Shown: one piece after another, positions 1-7,462 of the stretch
Numbering within the stretch: position 1 is the first letter of the stretch
Layout of the letters: every line of letters starts with the position of its first letter
Source: CAYYFX01 sp046330135
GTDB taxonomy: Bacteria; ARS69
Length of the DNA: 64,000 bases
Assembly (NCBI GenBank): GCA_046330135.1
Contig: JAXLTI010000005.1
Location: 124,001-188,000 of the forward strand
Direction of reading: 5' to 3'
Position numbers and translations under genes: made by a program
Notes under the pieces: model-generated
What the model saw: only the letters and a program-made list of their open reading frames with translations
The model's database searches: none
What the model was told of the DNA's origin: nothing

Positions 1-359
1 GACGTCTCGAGCGCGTTGCGCACCGTGAGGAGGAGCCGCGCCGGATCGAGCGGCTTCTCGAGATAGTCGAAGGCCCCGAGCTTCGTGGCCTTCACCGCGG
101 ACTCGATGGAGGCCTGGCCCGACATGAGGACCACGGCCACGTCCTGGCCGCTCGCGCGCAGGCGCTCGAGCGTGGCCAGCCCGTCGAGGCCCGGAAGCAT
201 CACGTCGAGGAGGACGAGGTCGGGCGATTCCTCCCCGAGCATGGCGAGCGCGGTCTCCGCATCCGGCGCGACGCTCGCGCGATACCCCTCGTCGACGAGG
301 AGGCCTTGCAGCTCCCGGCGGATGTTCTTCTCGTCGTCGACGATCAGGATTCTCGACAC
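1..359 (-). CDS. Response regulator, receiver domain (C-terminal part beyond window edge)
   Basis: Reading leftward from a GTG at 359 the product begins VSRILIVDDEKNIRRELQG, the start of a CheY-like receiver domain with its acidic pair DD. The phospho-acceptor lies in PDLVLLDVMLPGLDG and the conserved Lys in GAFDYLEKP. The GTG is preceded by GAGGGG at good spacing. Only about 119 residues are inside the window. The gene follows the NtrY-like kinase at 394-1995 by about 35 bases on the same strand, so the two are a two-component pair. The receiver closely resembles that of the sigma-54 activator at 6016, so an AAA+ and Fis-type HTH part probably follows beyond the edge; that part is inferred. 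Confidence 0.9.
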   Translation of the reverse strand, partial: MSRILIVDDEKNIRRELQGLLVDEGYRASVAPDAETALAMLGEESPDLVLLDVMLPGLDGLATLERLRASGQDVAVVLMSGQASIESAVKATKLGAFDYLEKPLDPARLLLTVRNALET

Positions 360-393
360 GGTCCCCTCGGAGCCTCGAGCCAGGCTTGCCTCC

Positions 394-1995
394 TCACGAC
401 GGTCGCGGGGACTCGGGCAGGTCCGCCGGCATCTCGAGGACGAACGTCGTCCCGTCCTTCCCCGAGCGCCATGCGAGCGTACCGCGGTGGTCCGCGGCGA
501 TCCGCTGGACCATCGCGAGCCCGAGCCCCGAGCCTCCCGGCTTCCCGCTCACGCCCGGACGGGCGAGCGAGCGCACGAGATCCTCGGGGATTCCGGGCCC
601 GTCGTCCTCCACTTCGAGCCGGGCGCGGCCGGCCGCCTTGCGGACCCGGACGCGCACGTGCCCCGAGCGCCCCACGAGCGCCTCGGCGGCGTTCTTGACG
701 AGGTTCGTCACGGCGCGTCGGAGAAGATCGCGATCGCCGACCACCTCCAGGGCGTCCGGCCCATCGTACTCGACGCGGACGCCGGGCGCCGCCTCGCGGT
801 GCAGCTCCACCACGGCGGCCGCGATCCGCGCGAGATCGACGCGCTCGAGGCGAGCCTCCGGCAGCTTCGCGAACTCGGAGAACGTGGCGCTGAGCCGTTC
901 GAGGTTGTCGATCTCCTCGGCGATCGAGCCGAGGCAATCTCGCGCGGACGCCTCCTGCCCCACACGCGACTCGAGGCGATGCAGGGCGAGGCGGATCGGC
1001 GTGAGCGGATTGCGGATCTCGTGCGCCACCCGCCGCGCGACGTCGCGCCAGGCCGCGATGCGCTCCATGCGCAGAAGCTCCTCGCGCGAGCGCTCGAGCT
1101 GCTCGGTCATGCGATTGAAGGAGTGCACGAGATCGCCGATCTCGCCGTCGGCTCGGACGTCGACGCGATGGGAGAGGTCGCCGCCCGCCACGCGGTCGGC
1201 GGACTCGGCGAGGAGCGCCACCGGCCGGCCGATGCGCCGCGCCGTCACGCGCGCGGCCCCGTACGCGGCCACCGCCGTCACGAGGAACGTGCCGCCGAGC
1301 GCGGCGAGCAGCGCGCGCTTCCACACCGCCTCCATGACGAAGAGCTGGCGGTAGCGCGTGTAGTCCTCTCCCGCCGAGTCGAGCGCGGCGGCGCTCGCGA
1401 GATCCACGCGGAAGCCGACGGCGCGAGCGTCGGCGCCCGCGTCCGCGGGGGCGAAGAAGCGCACCGCGTCCCCGCGCCGCTCGGCCGGCCGCCCCGCCGC
1501 GGCGAGCGCGCGCCAGTCCTCGAGCTGGGGATAGTCGGAGCCGCCGACGTGCACGTCGACGTCGAGGACGCTCGTGCTCCCGTCCGGAAGGCCCCAGGCG
1601 GCGAAGGCGGCTCCGCGTCCCGCGAGGAGGGCGCGCACCGCGGGCTCGTCCGCGGGTGCCGGAGGCCGCGGCGGGAGCGCCGCGAGCAGACCGGACCCCT
1701 CGCGAAGGAGTCTCCCGCGGAGCTCGCGCGCGAGCGCGGCCGAGTTCCCGAAGGACTGCTCGACCGAAGGGCTCTGGATCTTGTCGACCGCCCATCGCAC
1801 GGCCCCGGTCGCGACGAGCGTCAGGAGCAGCGAAGGGAGCGCCGCCAGGATCAGGAAGCTCGCGAGGAGCCGGGACTCCAGACGTCGAAAGCGGATGGCG
1901 CGCCCTCCTTCACCCCGCGCGCGGCGGCCGGGTCGCTCGGGGGTCCCCTCGACCTTTCGAGACGGGACACTAGGAACCGCGGTCCCGCGCGTCAA
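394..1995 (-). CDS. NtrY-like membrane sensor histidine kinase
   Basis: This is an inner-membrane kinase. In order it has a cytoplasmic start, a first membrane segment (FLILAALPSLLLTLVATGAV), a periplasmic domain, a second segment (LLAALGGTFLVTAVAAYGAA), a HAMP domain, and an H-box VAHEIRNPLTPI with phospho-His about residue 325. The ATPase domain shows NLVKNAAEAL, DDGPGIPEDL and GSGLGLAMVQ. Coordinates give the longest frame with a canonical start (TTG at 1995). That TTG lies inside a good promoter -35 box, so the true start is probably downstream. The only Shine-Dalgarno (AAGGAGGG at 1910-1903) stands six bases before an ATC codon at 1896, just ahead of a basic stretch and the first membrane segment. 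Its partner is the receiver gene immediately downstream. Confidence 0.92.
   Translation of the reverse strand: MTRGTAVPSVPSRKVEGTPERPGRRARGEGGRAIRFRRLESRLLASFLILAALPSLLLTLVATGAVRWAVDKIQSPSVEQSFGNSAALARELRGRLLREGSGLLAALPPRPPAPADEPAVRALLAGRGAAFAAWGLPDGSTSVLDVDVHVGGSDYPQLEDWRALAAAGRPAERRGDAVRFFAPADAGADARAVGFRVDLASAAALDSAGEDYTRYRQLFVMEAVWKRALLAALGGTFLVTAVAAYGAARVTARRIGRPVALLAESADRVAGGDLSHRVDVRADGEIGDLVHSFNRMTEQLERSREELLRMERIAAWRDVARRVAHEIRNPLTPIRLALHRLESRVGQEASARDCLGSIAEEIDNLERLSATFSEFAKLPEARLERVDLARIAAAVVELHREAAPGVRVEYDGPDALEVVGDRDLLRRAVTNLVKNAAEALVGRSGHVRVRVRKAAGRARLEVEDDGPGIPEDLVRSLARPGVSGKPGGSGLGLAMVQRIAADHRGTLAWRSGKDGTTFVLEMPADLPESPRPS
1967..1995 (-). promoter_or_regulatory. Promoter for the kinase/regulator pair
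   Basis: On the - strand TTGACG (1995-1990) is separated by 17 bases from TAGTGT (1972-1967). This is a sigma-70-type arrangement, and it lies in the short divergent gap between this pair and the SDR gene. Confidence 0.55.
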
Positions 1996-2051
1996 CGCGA
2001 CGGCTCGCGTTTCGCGTGCGCGCGCCGCGACCTTCGGGTAACCTCCGCCCC

Positions 2052-3080
2052 ATGCGCGAGCCCGTCGTCCTCGTGACCGGCGCGAACGGTGAGATCGGTC
2101 ACGGTCTCATCCACCACCTGTTCGATCGCCGGGATCGCATCGTGGCCCTCGACGTCACCGCGCTGGACGGCGCCCTGGCGGAGAAGTGCCACGAGAGCAT
2201 CCAGGGCTCGATCCTGGACAAGGCCCTGCTCTCTCGCCTCGTCTCCCAGTACGAGTTCCGCACGATCATCCATCTGGCCGCGATGCTCTCCACGCGGGCG
2301 GAGTTCACGCCGGCCGCCGCCCACGAGGTCAACGTCCAGGGCACGCTCAATCTGCTCGAGATCGCCGCGGAGCAGACCGAGTGGTCGGGTCGTCGCGTGA
2401 AGTTCATGTTCCCGAGCTCCATCGCGGTGTACGGCCTGCCCGATCCGGAGGCGAAGCGGCAGGCGGGCCGGATCCGCGAGAAGACGTGGAACCTCCCCAC
2501 CACGATGTACGGCTGCAACAAGATCTACTGCGAGCTGCTCGGGCGGTACTTCGCGAGCTACTACAAGCAGCTCAGCGCGTCGCCGGGGCCCTCGGGCGTC
2601 GACTTCCGCGCGCTGCGCTTCCCGGGCCTGGTGAGCGCGGTGACGCTGCCGTCCGGCGGGACGTCGGACTTCCTGCCCGAGATGCTGCACGCGGTCGCGC
2701 GCGGGGAGGAGTACGCCTGCTTCGTGCGCCCCGACACGCGCATCCCGTTCATGGCCATGCCGGACGCCATCCGCGCGCTCCTGATGCTCGAGGACGCGCC
2801 CGAGGCGGATCTTTCGTGGCGCAGCTACAACGTCACGAGCTTCAACCCGAGCGCGGAGGAGTTCTTCCTCGAGTTGAAGAAGCGCTTTCCGGGCGCGCGG
2901 GTCCGGTTCGACCCGCATCTGAAGCGCCAGGCGATCGTGGACAGCTGGCCCGAGGACGTCAACGACGACGCGGCGCGCGAGGACTGGCGGTGGAGCCCCG
3001 AGTACGACCTGGCGACGGCCCTGGACGACTACCTCGTGCCCGGGGTCGTGCGGCGGGTGGCCCACGGAGGCGTCGCGTGA
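2052..3080 (+). CDS. SDR-family NAD-dependent epimerase/dehydrogenase, probably L-threonine 3-dehydrogenase
   Basis: The 342-residue protein opens with a Rossmann motif, VLVTGANGEIGHGL. It has the SDR catalytic pair in MYGCNKIYCE (YxxxK) and a preceding Ser in FPSSIAVYG. The stretch around RFPGLVSAVTLPSGGTSDF, followed by a segment ending in RIPFMAMPDAIRALLML, matches what I know of the short-chain type of L-threonine 3-dehydrogenase found in Bacteroidetes and animals. That enzyme oxidises threonine to 2-amino-3-ketobutyrate with NAD. The ATG at 2052 is chosen because the Rossmann strand begins five residues later. The stop overlaps the start of the ArsR gene. The substrate is inferred; a nucleotide-sugar epimerase is less likely. 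Confidence 0.85.
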   Translation: MREPVVLVTGANGEIGHGLIHHLFDRRDRIVALDVTALDGALAEKCHESIQGSILDKALLSRLVSQYEFRTIIHLAAMLSTRAEFTPAAAHEVNVQGTLNLLEIAAEQTEWSGRRVKFMFPSSIAVYGLPDPEAKRQAGRIREKTWNLPTTMYGCNKIYCELLGRYFASYYKQLSASPGPSGVDFRALRFPGLVSAVTLPSGGTSDFLPEMLHAVARGEEYACFVRPDTRIPFMAMPDAIRALLMLEDAPEADLSWRSYNVTSFNPSAEEFFLELKKRFPGARVRFDPHLKRQAIVDSWPEDVNDDAAREDWRWSPEYDLATALDDYLVPGVVRRVAHGGVA

Positions 3081-3556
3081 GCGACGCCGCCGAAGCCGAA
3101 GCGGCGCGCTTCTTCCAGGCGTTGGGAGACCCCACGCGCCTCGCGCTCCTCGAGGAGCTGCGTGGCGGCGAGAAGAACGTCGGCGAGCTGGTGGACGCCC
3201 TCGGGTGCCCGCAGCCGAAGGTCTCGCGGCACCTCAAGGTGCTGAAGGCCGCCGGGCTCGTGCGGGATCGGCGCGAGGGGCGGCACGTGGGGTATGCGCT
3301 GTCCACGTCGAGAGCCTGGCCGGCGCCCGCGCGACAGTGGATGGGGTCGCTCGAGTCGGGTCTTCCGCTCGAGGAGAGTCGCGCGGCGATGCCGAGCGAG
3401 GAACGTCGTGGGGCGGCGCTGGCACCTCGTCCGGCCCCGTCCCCGTCGGTGCGCCCGGAGACCGCGACGGCTCCGGCCGCCTCGGCCTCGCCGGCCGAGG
3501 CACGTCCCGAGCCCGCCCGCGTTCGTCGTCCCAGCCTGGAAGCCCATCTCCTCTAG
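3077..3556 (+). CDS. ArsR-family winged-helix transcriptional regulator
   Basis: The GTG start overlaps the previous stop (GTGA). The first 80 or so residues are a classic ArsR winged helix: FFQALGDPTRLALLEELRGG, then the recognition region CPQPKVSRHLKVLKAAGLV and the wing DRREGRHVGYAL. No Cys cluster for metal binding is evident, so the effector is unknown. The C-terminal half (about 75 residues) is rich in Pro, Ala, Arg and Ser and looks disordered, which is longer than the usual 100-120 residue family. It lies between a dehydrogenase and a methyltransferase gene and may control them. Confidence 0.85.
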   Translation: MSDAAEAEAARFFQALGDPTRLALLEELRGGEKNVGELVDALGCPQPKVSRHLKVLKAAGLVRDRREGRHVGYALSTSRAWPAPARQWMGSLESGLPLEESRAAMPSEERRGAALAPRPAPSPSVRPETATAPAASASPAEARPEPARVRRPSLEAHLL

Positions 3557-3676
3557 AATCGAGTTCCGGAAAGGACGCGGGGTCCGGGCGCCTTCCGGCC
3601 CGGAGGCCGCGCGCCAGTTCCGGCCGGCAGAAGTTCGCCCGGCTTCCGAGACGAAGGCGAGGTCGGTGGGCGAGTG

Positions 3677-4261
3677 ATGGAAACTCCCGTCGAGCGGATG
3701 TATCGCCGCCACGCCCCCTTCTACGATGCGACGCGGTCATGGCTCCTCCCCGGCCGGCGGCGGGCGGTCGAGCGCCTGCACGTGCAACCGGGGGACCGCG
3801 TCCTCGATTTCGCCTGCGGGACCGGCTTGAACGTGCCGCTGCTCCGGCGCGCGGGGGCAGGGGAGGTCGTGGGCATCGACCTCTCCGAGGCCATGCTGGC
3901 CCGGGCGCGACGCAACCACCCATTCGCCAGCTACTTGCGCGCCGACATGGCCGACGTCGACGTGGTGCCGGCCCCCCGGGTGATCTGCGCCTTCGGCCTT
4001 TCGCTCGTTCCGGACCCCGGGCGGGCATTCCACAACCTCCACCGGCACGTCGCCCCGGGCGGAACCCTCGTTCTCCTGGACTTCGGCCGCCCTCCCGGCC
4101 TCCTGGGTCGGCTTCTCGAGGCCTGGCTCGCGCGGTTCGGGGTGCGATCCCCTTGCGAGGCCGAGGAATGGCTGCCCGGCCTCTTCGACCGCGCCACCCG
4201 GGAGGTGATCCGAGGCGGCGTCGCCCAGATCCTGGGCGGAGACGGCCCTCACCGGGCCTGA
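3677..4261 (+). CDS. Class I SAM-dependent methyltransferase
   Basis: A 194-residue cytoplasmic protein of the UbiE/methyltransferase-11 kind. The SAM-binding motif is VLDFACGTGLNVPLL, followed by the acidic end of strand 2 in VVGIDLSEAML and by ADMADVD. The N-terminal RMYRRHAPFYDATRS is typical of ubiE-like enzymes. The start is ATG at 3677; a GTG codon directly precedes it and cannot be excluded. ArsR-methyltransferase neighbours are common in bacteria, but the substrate cannot be read from the sequence. A 117-base gap with nothing recognisable separates it from the ArsR gene. Confidence 0.88.
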   Translation: METPVERMYRRHAPFYDATRSWLLPGRRRAVERLHVQPGDRVLDFACGTGLNVPLLRRAGAGEVVGIDLSEAMLARARRNHPFASYLRADMADVDVVPAPRVICAFGLSLVPDPGRAFHNLHRHVAPGGTLVLLDFGRPPGLLGRLLEAWLARFGVRSPCEAEEWLPGLFDRATREVIRGGVAQILGGDGPHRA

Positions 4262-4266
4262 TTCGC

Positions 4267-4295
4267 TTGAATCGAGTACAAGAACCGGTTATCCT
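4267..4295 (+). promoter_or_regulatory. Possible promoter for the secreted paralog pair
   Basis: TTGAAT, 17 bases, TATCCT. It would give a leader of about 150 bases before the ATG at 4453. The leader includes the palindrome TGCTCGCGAGCA near 4402. Confidence 0.4.
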
Positions 4296-4452
4296 CTGTT
4301 GGTCGCGAGGCTGTCGACGGGATGCAAGCAACCGCATCTCCTGCAAGCGTAGTCGACGGCTCGTGGGGACGTCGGAGCGTGCACGCGAGCGCTATGCCGG
4401 GATGCTCGCGAGCAAGCTCACGTTTGTTTGGCAACGCGCCGGAGGGACGCAC

Positions 4453-5103
4453 ATGAACCTGAAGACGATTCTCGCGGGCCTCGCGCTCGCTTCCTTGATC
4501 GCCGCGCCGGCAGGTGCCCAGCAGGCCATCATCCGGGTCTCCGGGCATGCGTGGGAGACGGGGGGCTATCCGCCCTCGGTCGTCGGCGACCAGCTCCAGG
4601 CGGTCGGCATCGTGAACGAGATCGTCGCGCCGCTGTACTGGCAGCCGGCCATCCACTCGTACACGTTCTACACGCGGAGTCTCTCCTCGCTCGGCGAGGC
4701 GATTTTCGGGACCACGCATGTGGTGACGTACGGTGGTGGATTGCTGACGCTCTACCGGGACTCGCTGCCGTCGAACGCCGATTACGGCGTGAATCCGCCG
4801 AACGCCACCTCGCCGGCGACGTTCACGGACGGCGACGCGATCTACCTGGACGGCTACTTCACCGACTTCACGCTGGTCTACAACACGCTCACGCTCTCGG
4901 GGAGCTTCTCCGGAACGCTGAATTTCACGGGCGGCATCGTGTTCCCGCACCTGACCGATCCGAACGGCTGGACGTTCGGCTCGAATCTCTCGGGGCAGTC
5001 CCCGGTGGGATATGACCTTCAGCTGAACGGCGACATCTACACCGACGGGCCGATCGCGATCGAGCCGCAGAGTTGGGGCGGTTTGAAGTCCCTGTACCGG
5101 TGA
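4453..5103 (+). CDS. Secreted protein, first of two tandem paralogs, WGxxKSLYR C-terminus
   Basis: The 216-residue product starts at ATG 4453 with GGAGGG six bases upstream. A signal peptide is plain (MNLKTILAGLALASLIAAPA, cleaved after AGA or AQ). The mature part is rich in Gly, Thr, Tyr and Asn, as in exported beta-rich proteins, with no enzymatic motif. It shares with the next gene a central PATFTDG motif with similar residues around it and the same ending, SWGGLKSLYR. I do not recognise a named family. It is likely an extracellular or cell-surface protein. Confidence 0.75.
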   Translation: MNLKTILAGLALASLIAAPAGAQQAIIRVSGHAWETGGYPPSVVGDQLQAVGIVNEIVAPLYWQPAIHSYTFYTRSLSSLGEAIFGTTHVVTYGGGLLTLYRDSLPSNADYGVNPPNATSPATFTDGDAIYLDGYFTDFTLVYNTLTLSGSFSGTLNFTGGIVFPHLTDPNGWTFGSNLSGQSPVGYDLQLNGDIYTDGPIAIEPQSWGGLKSLYR

Positions 5104-5132
5104 CGTCCACCAGATTCACCAGGAGTGAGAAC

Positions 5133-5807
5133 ATGAAGACTGTGCTTTCGCTGGTGGTCGCGGTGGGAGTCGCCTGGGTGCTTCCCACCATTGCTCGAGC
5201 TGATTGCGACCAGGCTTTCCTGCACCAGGGGCACTTCTCGGGGCACACCCAGCATGCGAGCGCCCCGGGCGTGTTCGTCGTGGGCGAGGCCGTCACGGCG
5301 TACCAGACCCTGAACGCCGTTCAGGTTCAGCCCTGGTATCCGTGGAACCAGGCCGCCTACGAGTACACCATGGTCCTGAACGGGAACTGCGCCAGCTACG
5401 CATCGATTCCGATCGGCGGCGGCAACTTCCTGCGCCAGATCAACTTCACGAACACGACGTTCACGATCTACCAGGACGCGGGCACTCCGGCGAACTACGC
5501 CAACCCGGCGACGTTCACCGACGGCGCCCTGATCCTGTCGGGCGTCATCAGCGGGATGTACGCGGAGGGCGTCGTGAACAACGTGGCGCCGGACGTGTAC
5601 GGCGTGACGGGCACCGTGACGATCACGGGCGGGTCGGGTGCCAGCCAGGTCATCTGCAGCCAGCTGGTGATGAACGACTTCATCGCGTGGCTCCCCGCGA
5701 CGAGTCCGCCGGGCTACAAGGAAGCCTACGACTCGCTGTGGAACTGCTGCGTGGTGACGGACGTCGATCCGTCGACGTGGGGCTCGGTCAAGTCGCTCTA
5801 TCGGTGA
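5133..5807 (+). CDS. Secreted protein, second tandem paralog, WGxxKSLYR C-terminus
   Basis: ATG at 5133 has AGGAG seven bases upstream. The first 22 residues form a signal peptide (MKTVLSLVVAVGVAWVLPTI), cleaved before DCDQ. The 224-residue product contains several Cys in the mature part (DCDQ, NGNCA, VICSQ, WNCCV), unlike its upstream paralog, suggesting disulfides. It shares PATFTDG and ends STWGSVKSLYR, nearly the same tail as the preceding gene. Only 29 bases separate the two genes, so they are probably co-transcribed. A strong hairpin follows. Function unknown. Confidence 0.75.
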   Translation: MKTVLSLVVAVGVAWVLPTIARADCDQAFLHQGHFSGHTQHASAPGVFVVGEAVTAYQTLNAVQVQPWYPWNQAAYEYTMVLNGNCASYASIPIGGGNFLRQINFTNTTFTIYQDAGTPANYANPATFTDGALILSGVISGMYAEGVVNNVAPDVYGVTGTVTITGGSGASQVICSQLVMNDFIAWLPATSPPGYKEAYDSLWNCCVVTDVDPSTWGSVKSLYR

Positions 5808-5821
5808 CGGACGGGATTGGA

Positions 5822-5903
5822 CGGCCCGCCGGGGGCTTCGCCCCGGGCGGGCCGGTGCTTCGCGAACGAGGCTCCGGGGAGGGATCGAGCCGATCCCTCC
5901 CCG
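5822..5903 (+). terminator. Two consecutive hairpins, transcription terminator region
   Basis: A GC-rich stem at 5822-5834 pairs with 5841-5854 with one bulge. A second, perfect 13-bp inverted repeat pairs 5875-5887 with 5891-5903 around a 3-base loop, followed by CTCGTTT. It ends the secreted-paralog unit. Confidence 0.6.
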
Positions 5904-6015
5904 ACTCGTTTCCGGCCGTCCGCGCGAGGCCGGCGCCCGCTCCGGGGCCGCGATTCCGGAGCCACCGGGACGTCATTCCGGTAGAATCGTCGGGCGCTCG
6001 GCCCGGAGATCGCCC

Positions 6016-7425
6016 ATGAGCAAGGCCCGCCTCCTCATCGTCGACGACGACGCCTCGATCCGGGAATCCCTGAGACGCGTCCTCGAGTACGAGGACTACG
6101 CCGTCCTCTCCGCGGAGAACGGGCCGCGCGCCCTCGAGATCCTCGCCGAGCGCCGCGTGGATCTCGTGCTGCTCGACGTGAAGATGCCGGGCATGGACGG
6201 GCTCGAGGTGCTCGAGAAGGCGCGGCGACTCCACTCCGACCTCGTCTGCATCATGGTGTCGGGTCACGGAACGGTGCAGACCGCGGTGGAGGCCACGAAG
6301 CTCGGGGCGTTCGACTTCCTCGAGAAGCCACCCGACCGGGATCGACTCCTCCTCACGATCCGCAACGCCCTCCAGCAGGCGGTCCTCGCGAGCGAGAAAG
6401 AGACCGCGCTGCGACGGCTCGGCAGGAGCCTCGAGATCGTCGGGCGCTCGCCCGCCATGCGGGAGGTCGCGCGCCAGATCGACAAGGTGGCGCCCACGAA
6501 CGCCACGGTCCTCATCATGGGCGAGAACGGAACGGGGAAGGAGCTCGTGGCGCACGCGATCCACCGCCGCAGCTCGCGCGCGGAGGCCCGCTTCCTCCAG
6601 ATCAACTGCGCCGCGATCCCCGAGGAGCTGATCGAGTCCGAGCTGTTCGGGCACGAGCGCGGCGCGTTCACGGGCGCCACGGCGCGGCGGGAAGGGCGGT
6701 TCGAGCTCTCCGACGGCGGCACGCTGCTCCTCGACGAGATCGGGGACATGAGCGCCACCGTGCAGGCGAAGGTGCTGCGCGTGCTGGAGGAAGGGACGTT
6801 CGAGCGCGTCGGCGGCACGAAGACCCTCAGCGTGGACGTGCGCATCCTCGCCGCGACGAACATGGATCTCGAACGGGCGGTGGCCGCGGGGCGCTTCCGT
6901 GGGGACCTCTTCTTCCGCCTCAACGTGGTTCCCGTGCGCGTGCCGCCCCTCCGGGAACGGCGCGAGGACATTCCGCTCCTCGTGGAGCACTTCCTCGCCC
7001 TGTACAGCGAGCGCGAGGACCGCCCGCCCGTGGAGGTGGCGCCGGAGGTCCTGGACCTCCTCGCGCGCCACGACTGGCCGGGGAACGTCCGCGAGTTGCG
7101 CAACACGCTCGAGCGCATGGCGATCCTCGCGGACGACGATCGCCTCACGGCGGCCGACGTGCCGTTCGTGCCGCCGCCGCTCGACGAGGCCGAGGAGCCC
7201 GTCGTCGTGGCGCCCCTCGCCGCGGCGGCCGGCGACGGATCGTCGTTCCTGGACGCGCCCACCTTCGAAGACTTCAAGGAGCGATCCGAGCGCGCCTACC
7301 TCGTGCGCGCGCTCGAGCGGCACGGGTGGAACGTCCAGCAGACCGCGCGGTCGCTCGCGATGCAGCGCAGCAATCTCTACAAGAAGATCGAGAAGTACCG
7401 TCTGAACCGGGAGGGCGCCTCGTGA
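6016..7425 (+). CDS. Sigma-54-dependent response regulator (NtrC/NtrX family)
   Basis: The 469-residue protein has three parts. Residues 1-120 are a receiver (LLIVDDDASIRESL, phospho-acceptor in VDLVLLDVKMPGMDG, Lys in FLEKP). Residues about 140-380 are an AAA+ domain with Walker A GENGTGKELV, the sigma-54 contact loop GAFTGA and Walker B GGTLLLDEIGD. The Fis-type HTH lies at the C-terminus (NVQQTARSLAMQRSNLYKKI). It activates RpoN promoters on phosphorylation. No kinase gene is adjacent, so its partner is unknown; the NtrY-like kinases elsewhere in this window are candidates. The domain order and length are normal. Confidence 0.95.
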   Translation: MSKARLLIVDDDASIRESLRRVLEYEDYAVLSAENGPRALEILAERRVDLVLLDVKMPGMDGLEVLEKARRLHSDLVCIMVSGHGTVQTAVEATKLGAFDFLEKPPDRDRLLLTIRNALQQAVLASEKETALRRLGRSLEIVGRSPAMREVARQIDKVAPTNATVLIMGENGTGKELVAHAIHRRSSRAEARFLQINCAAIPEELIESELFGHERGAFTGATARREGRFELSDGGTLLLDEIGDMSATVQAKVLRVLEEGTFERVGGTKTLSVDVRILAATNMDLERAVAAGRFRGDLFFRLNVVPVRVPPLRERREDIPLLVEHFLALYSEREDRPPVEVAPEVLDLLARHDWPGNVRELRNTLERMAILADDDRLTAADVPFVPPPLDEAEEPVVVAPLAAAAGDGSSFLDAPTFEDFKERSERAYLVRALERHGWNVQQTARSLAMQRSNLYKKIEKYRLNREGAS

Positions 7426-7462
7426 GCGACGCGACCCGCGCCCTCCGCGTGGAGGAGAGATC

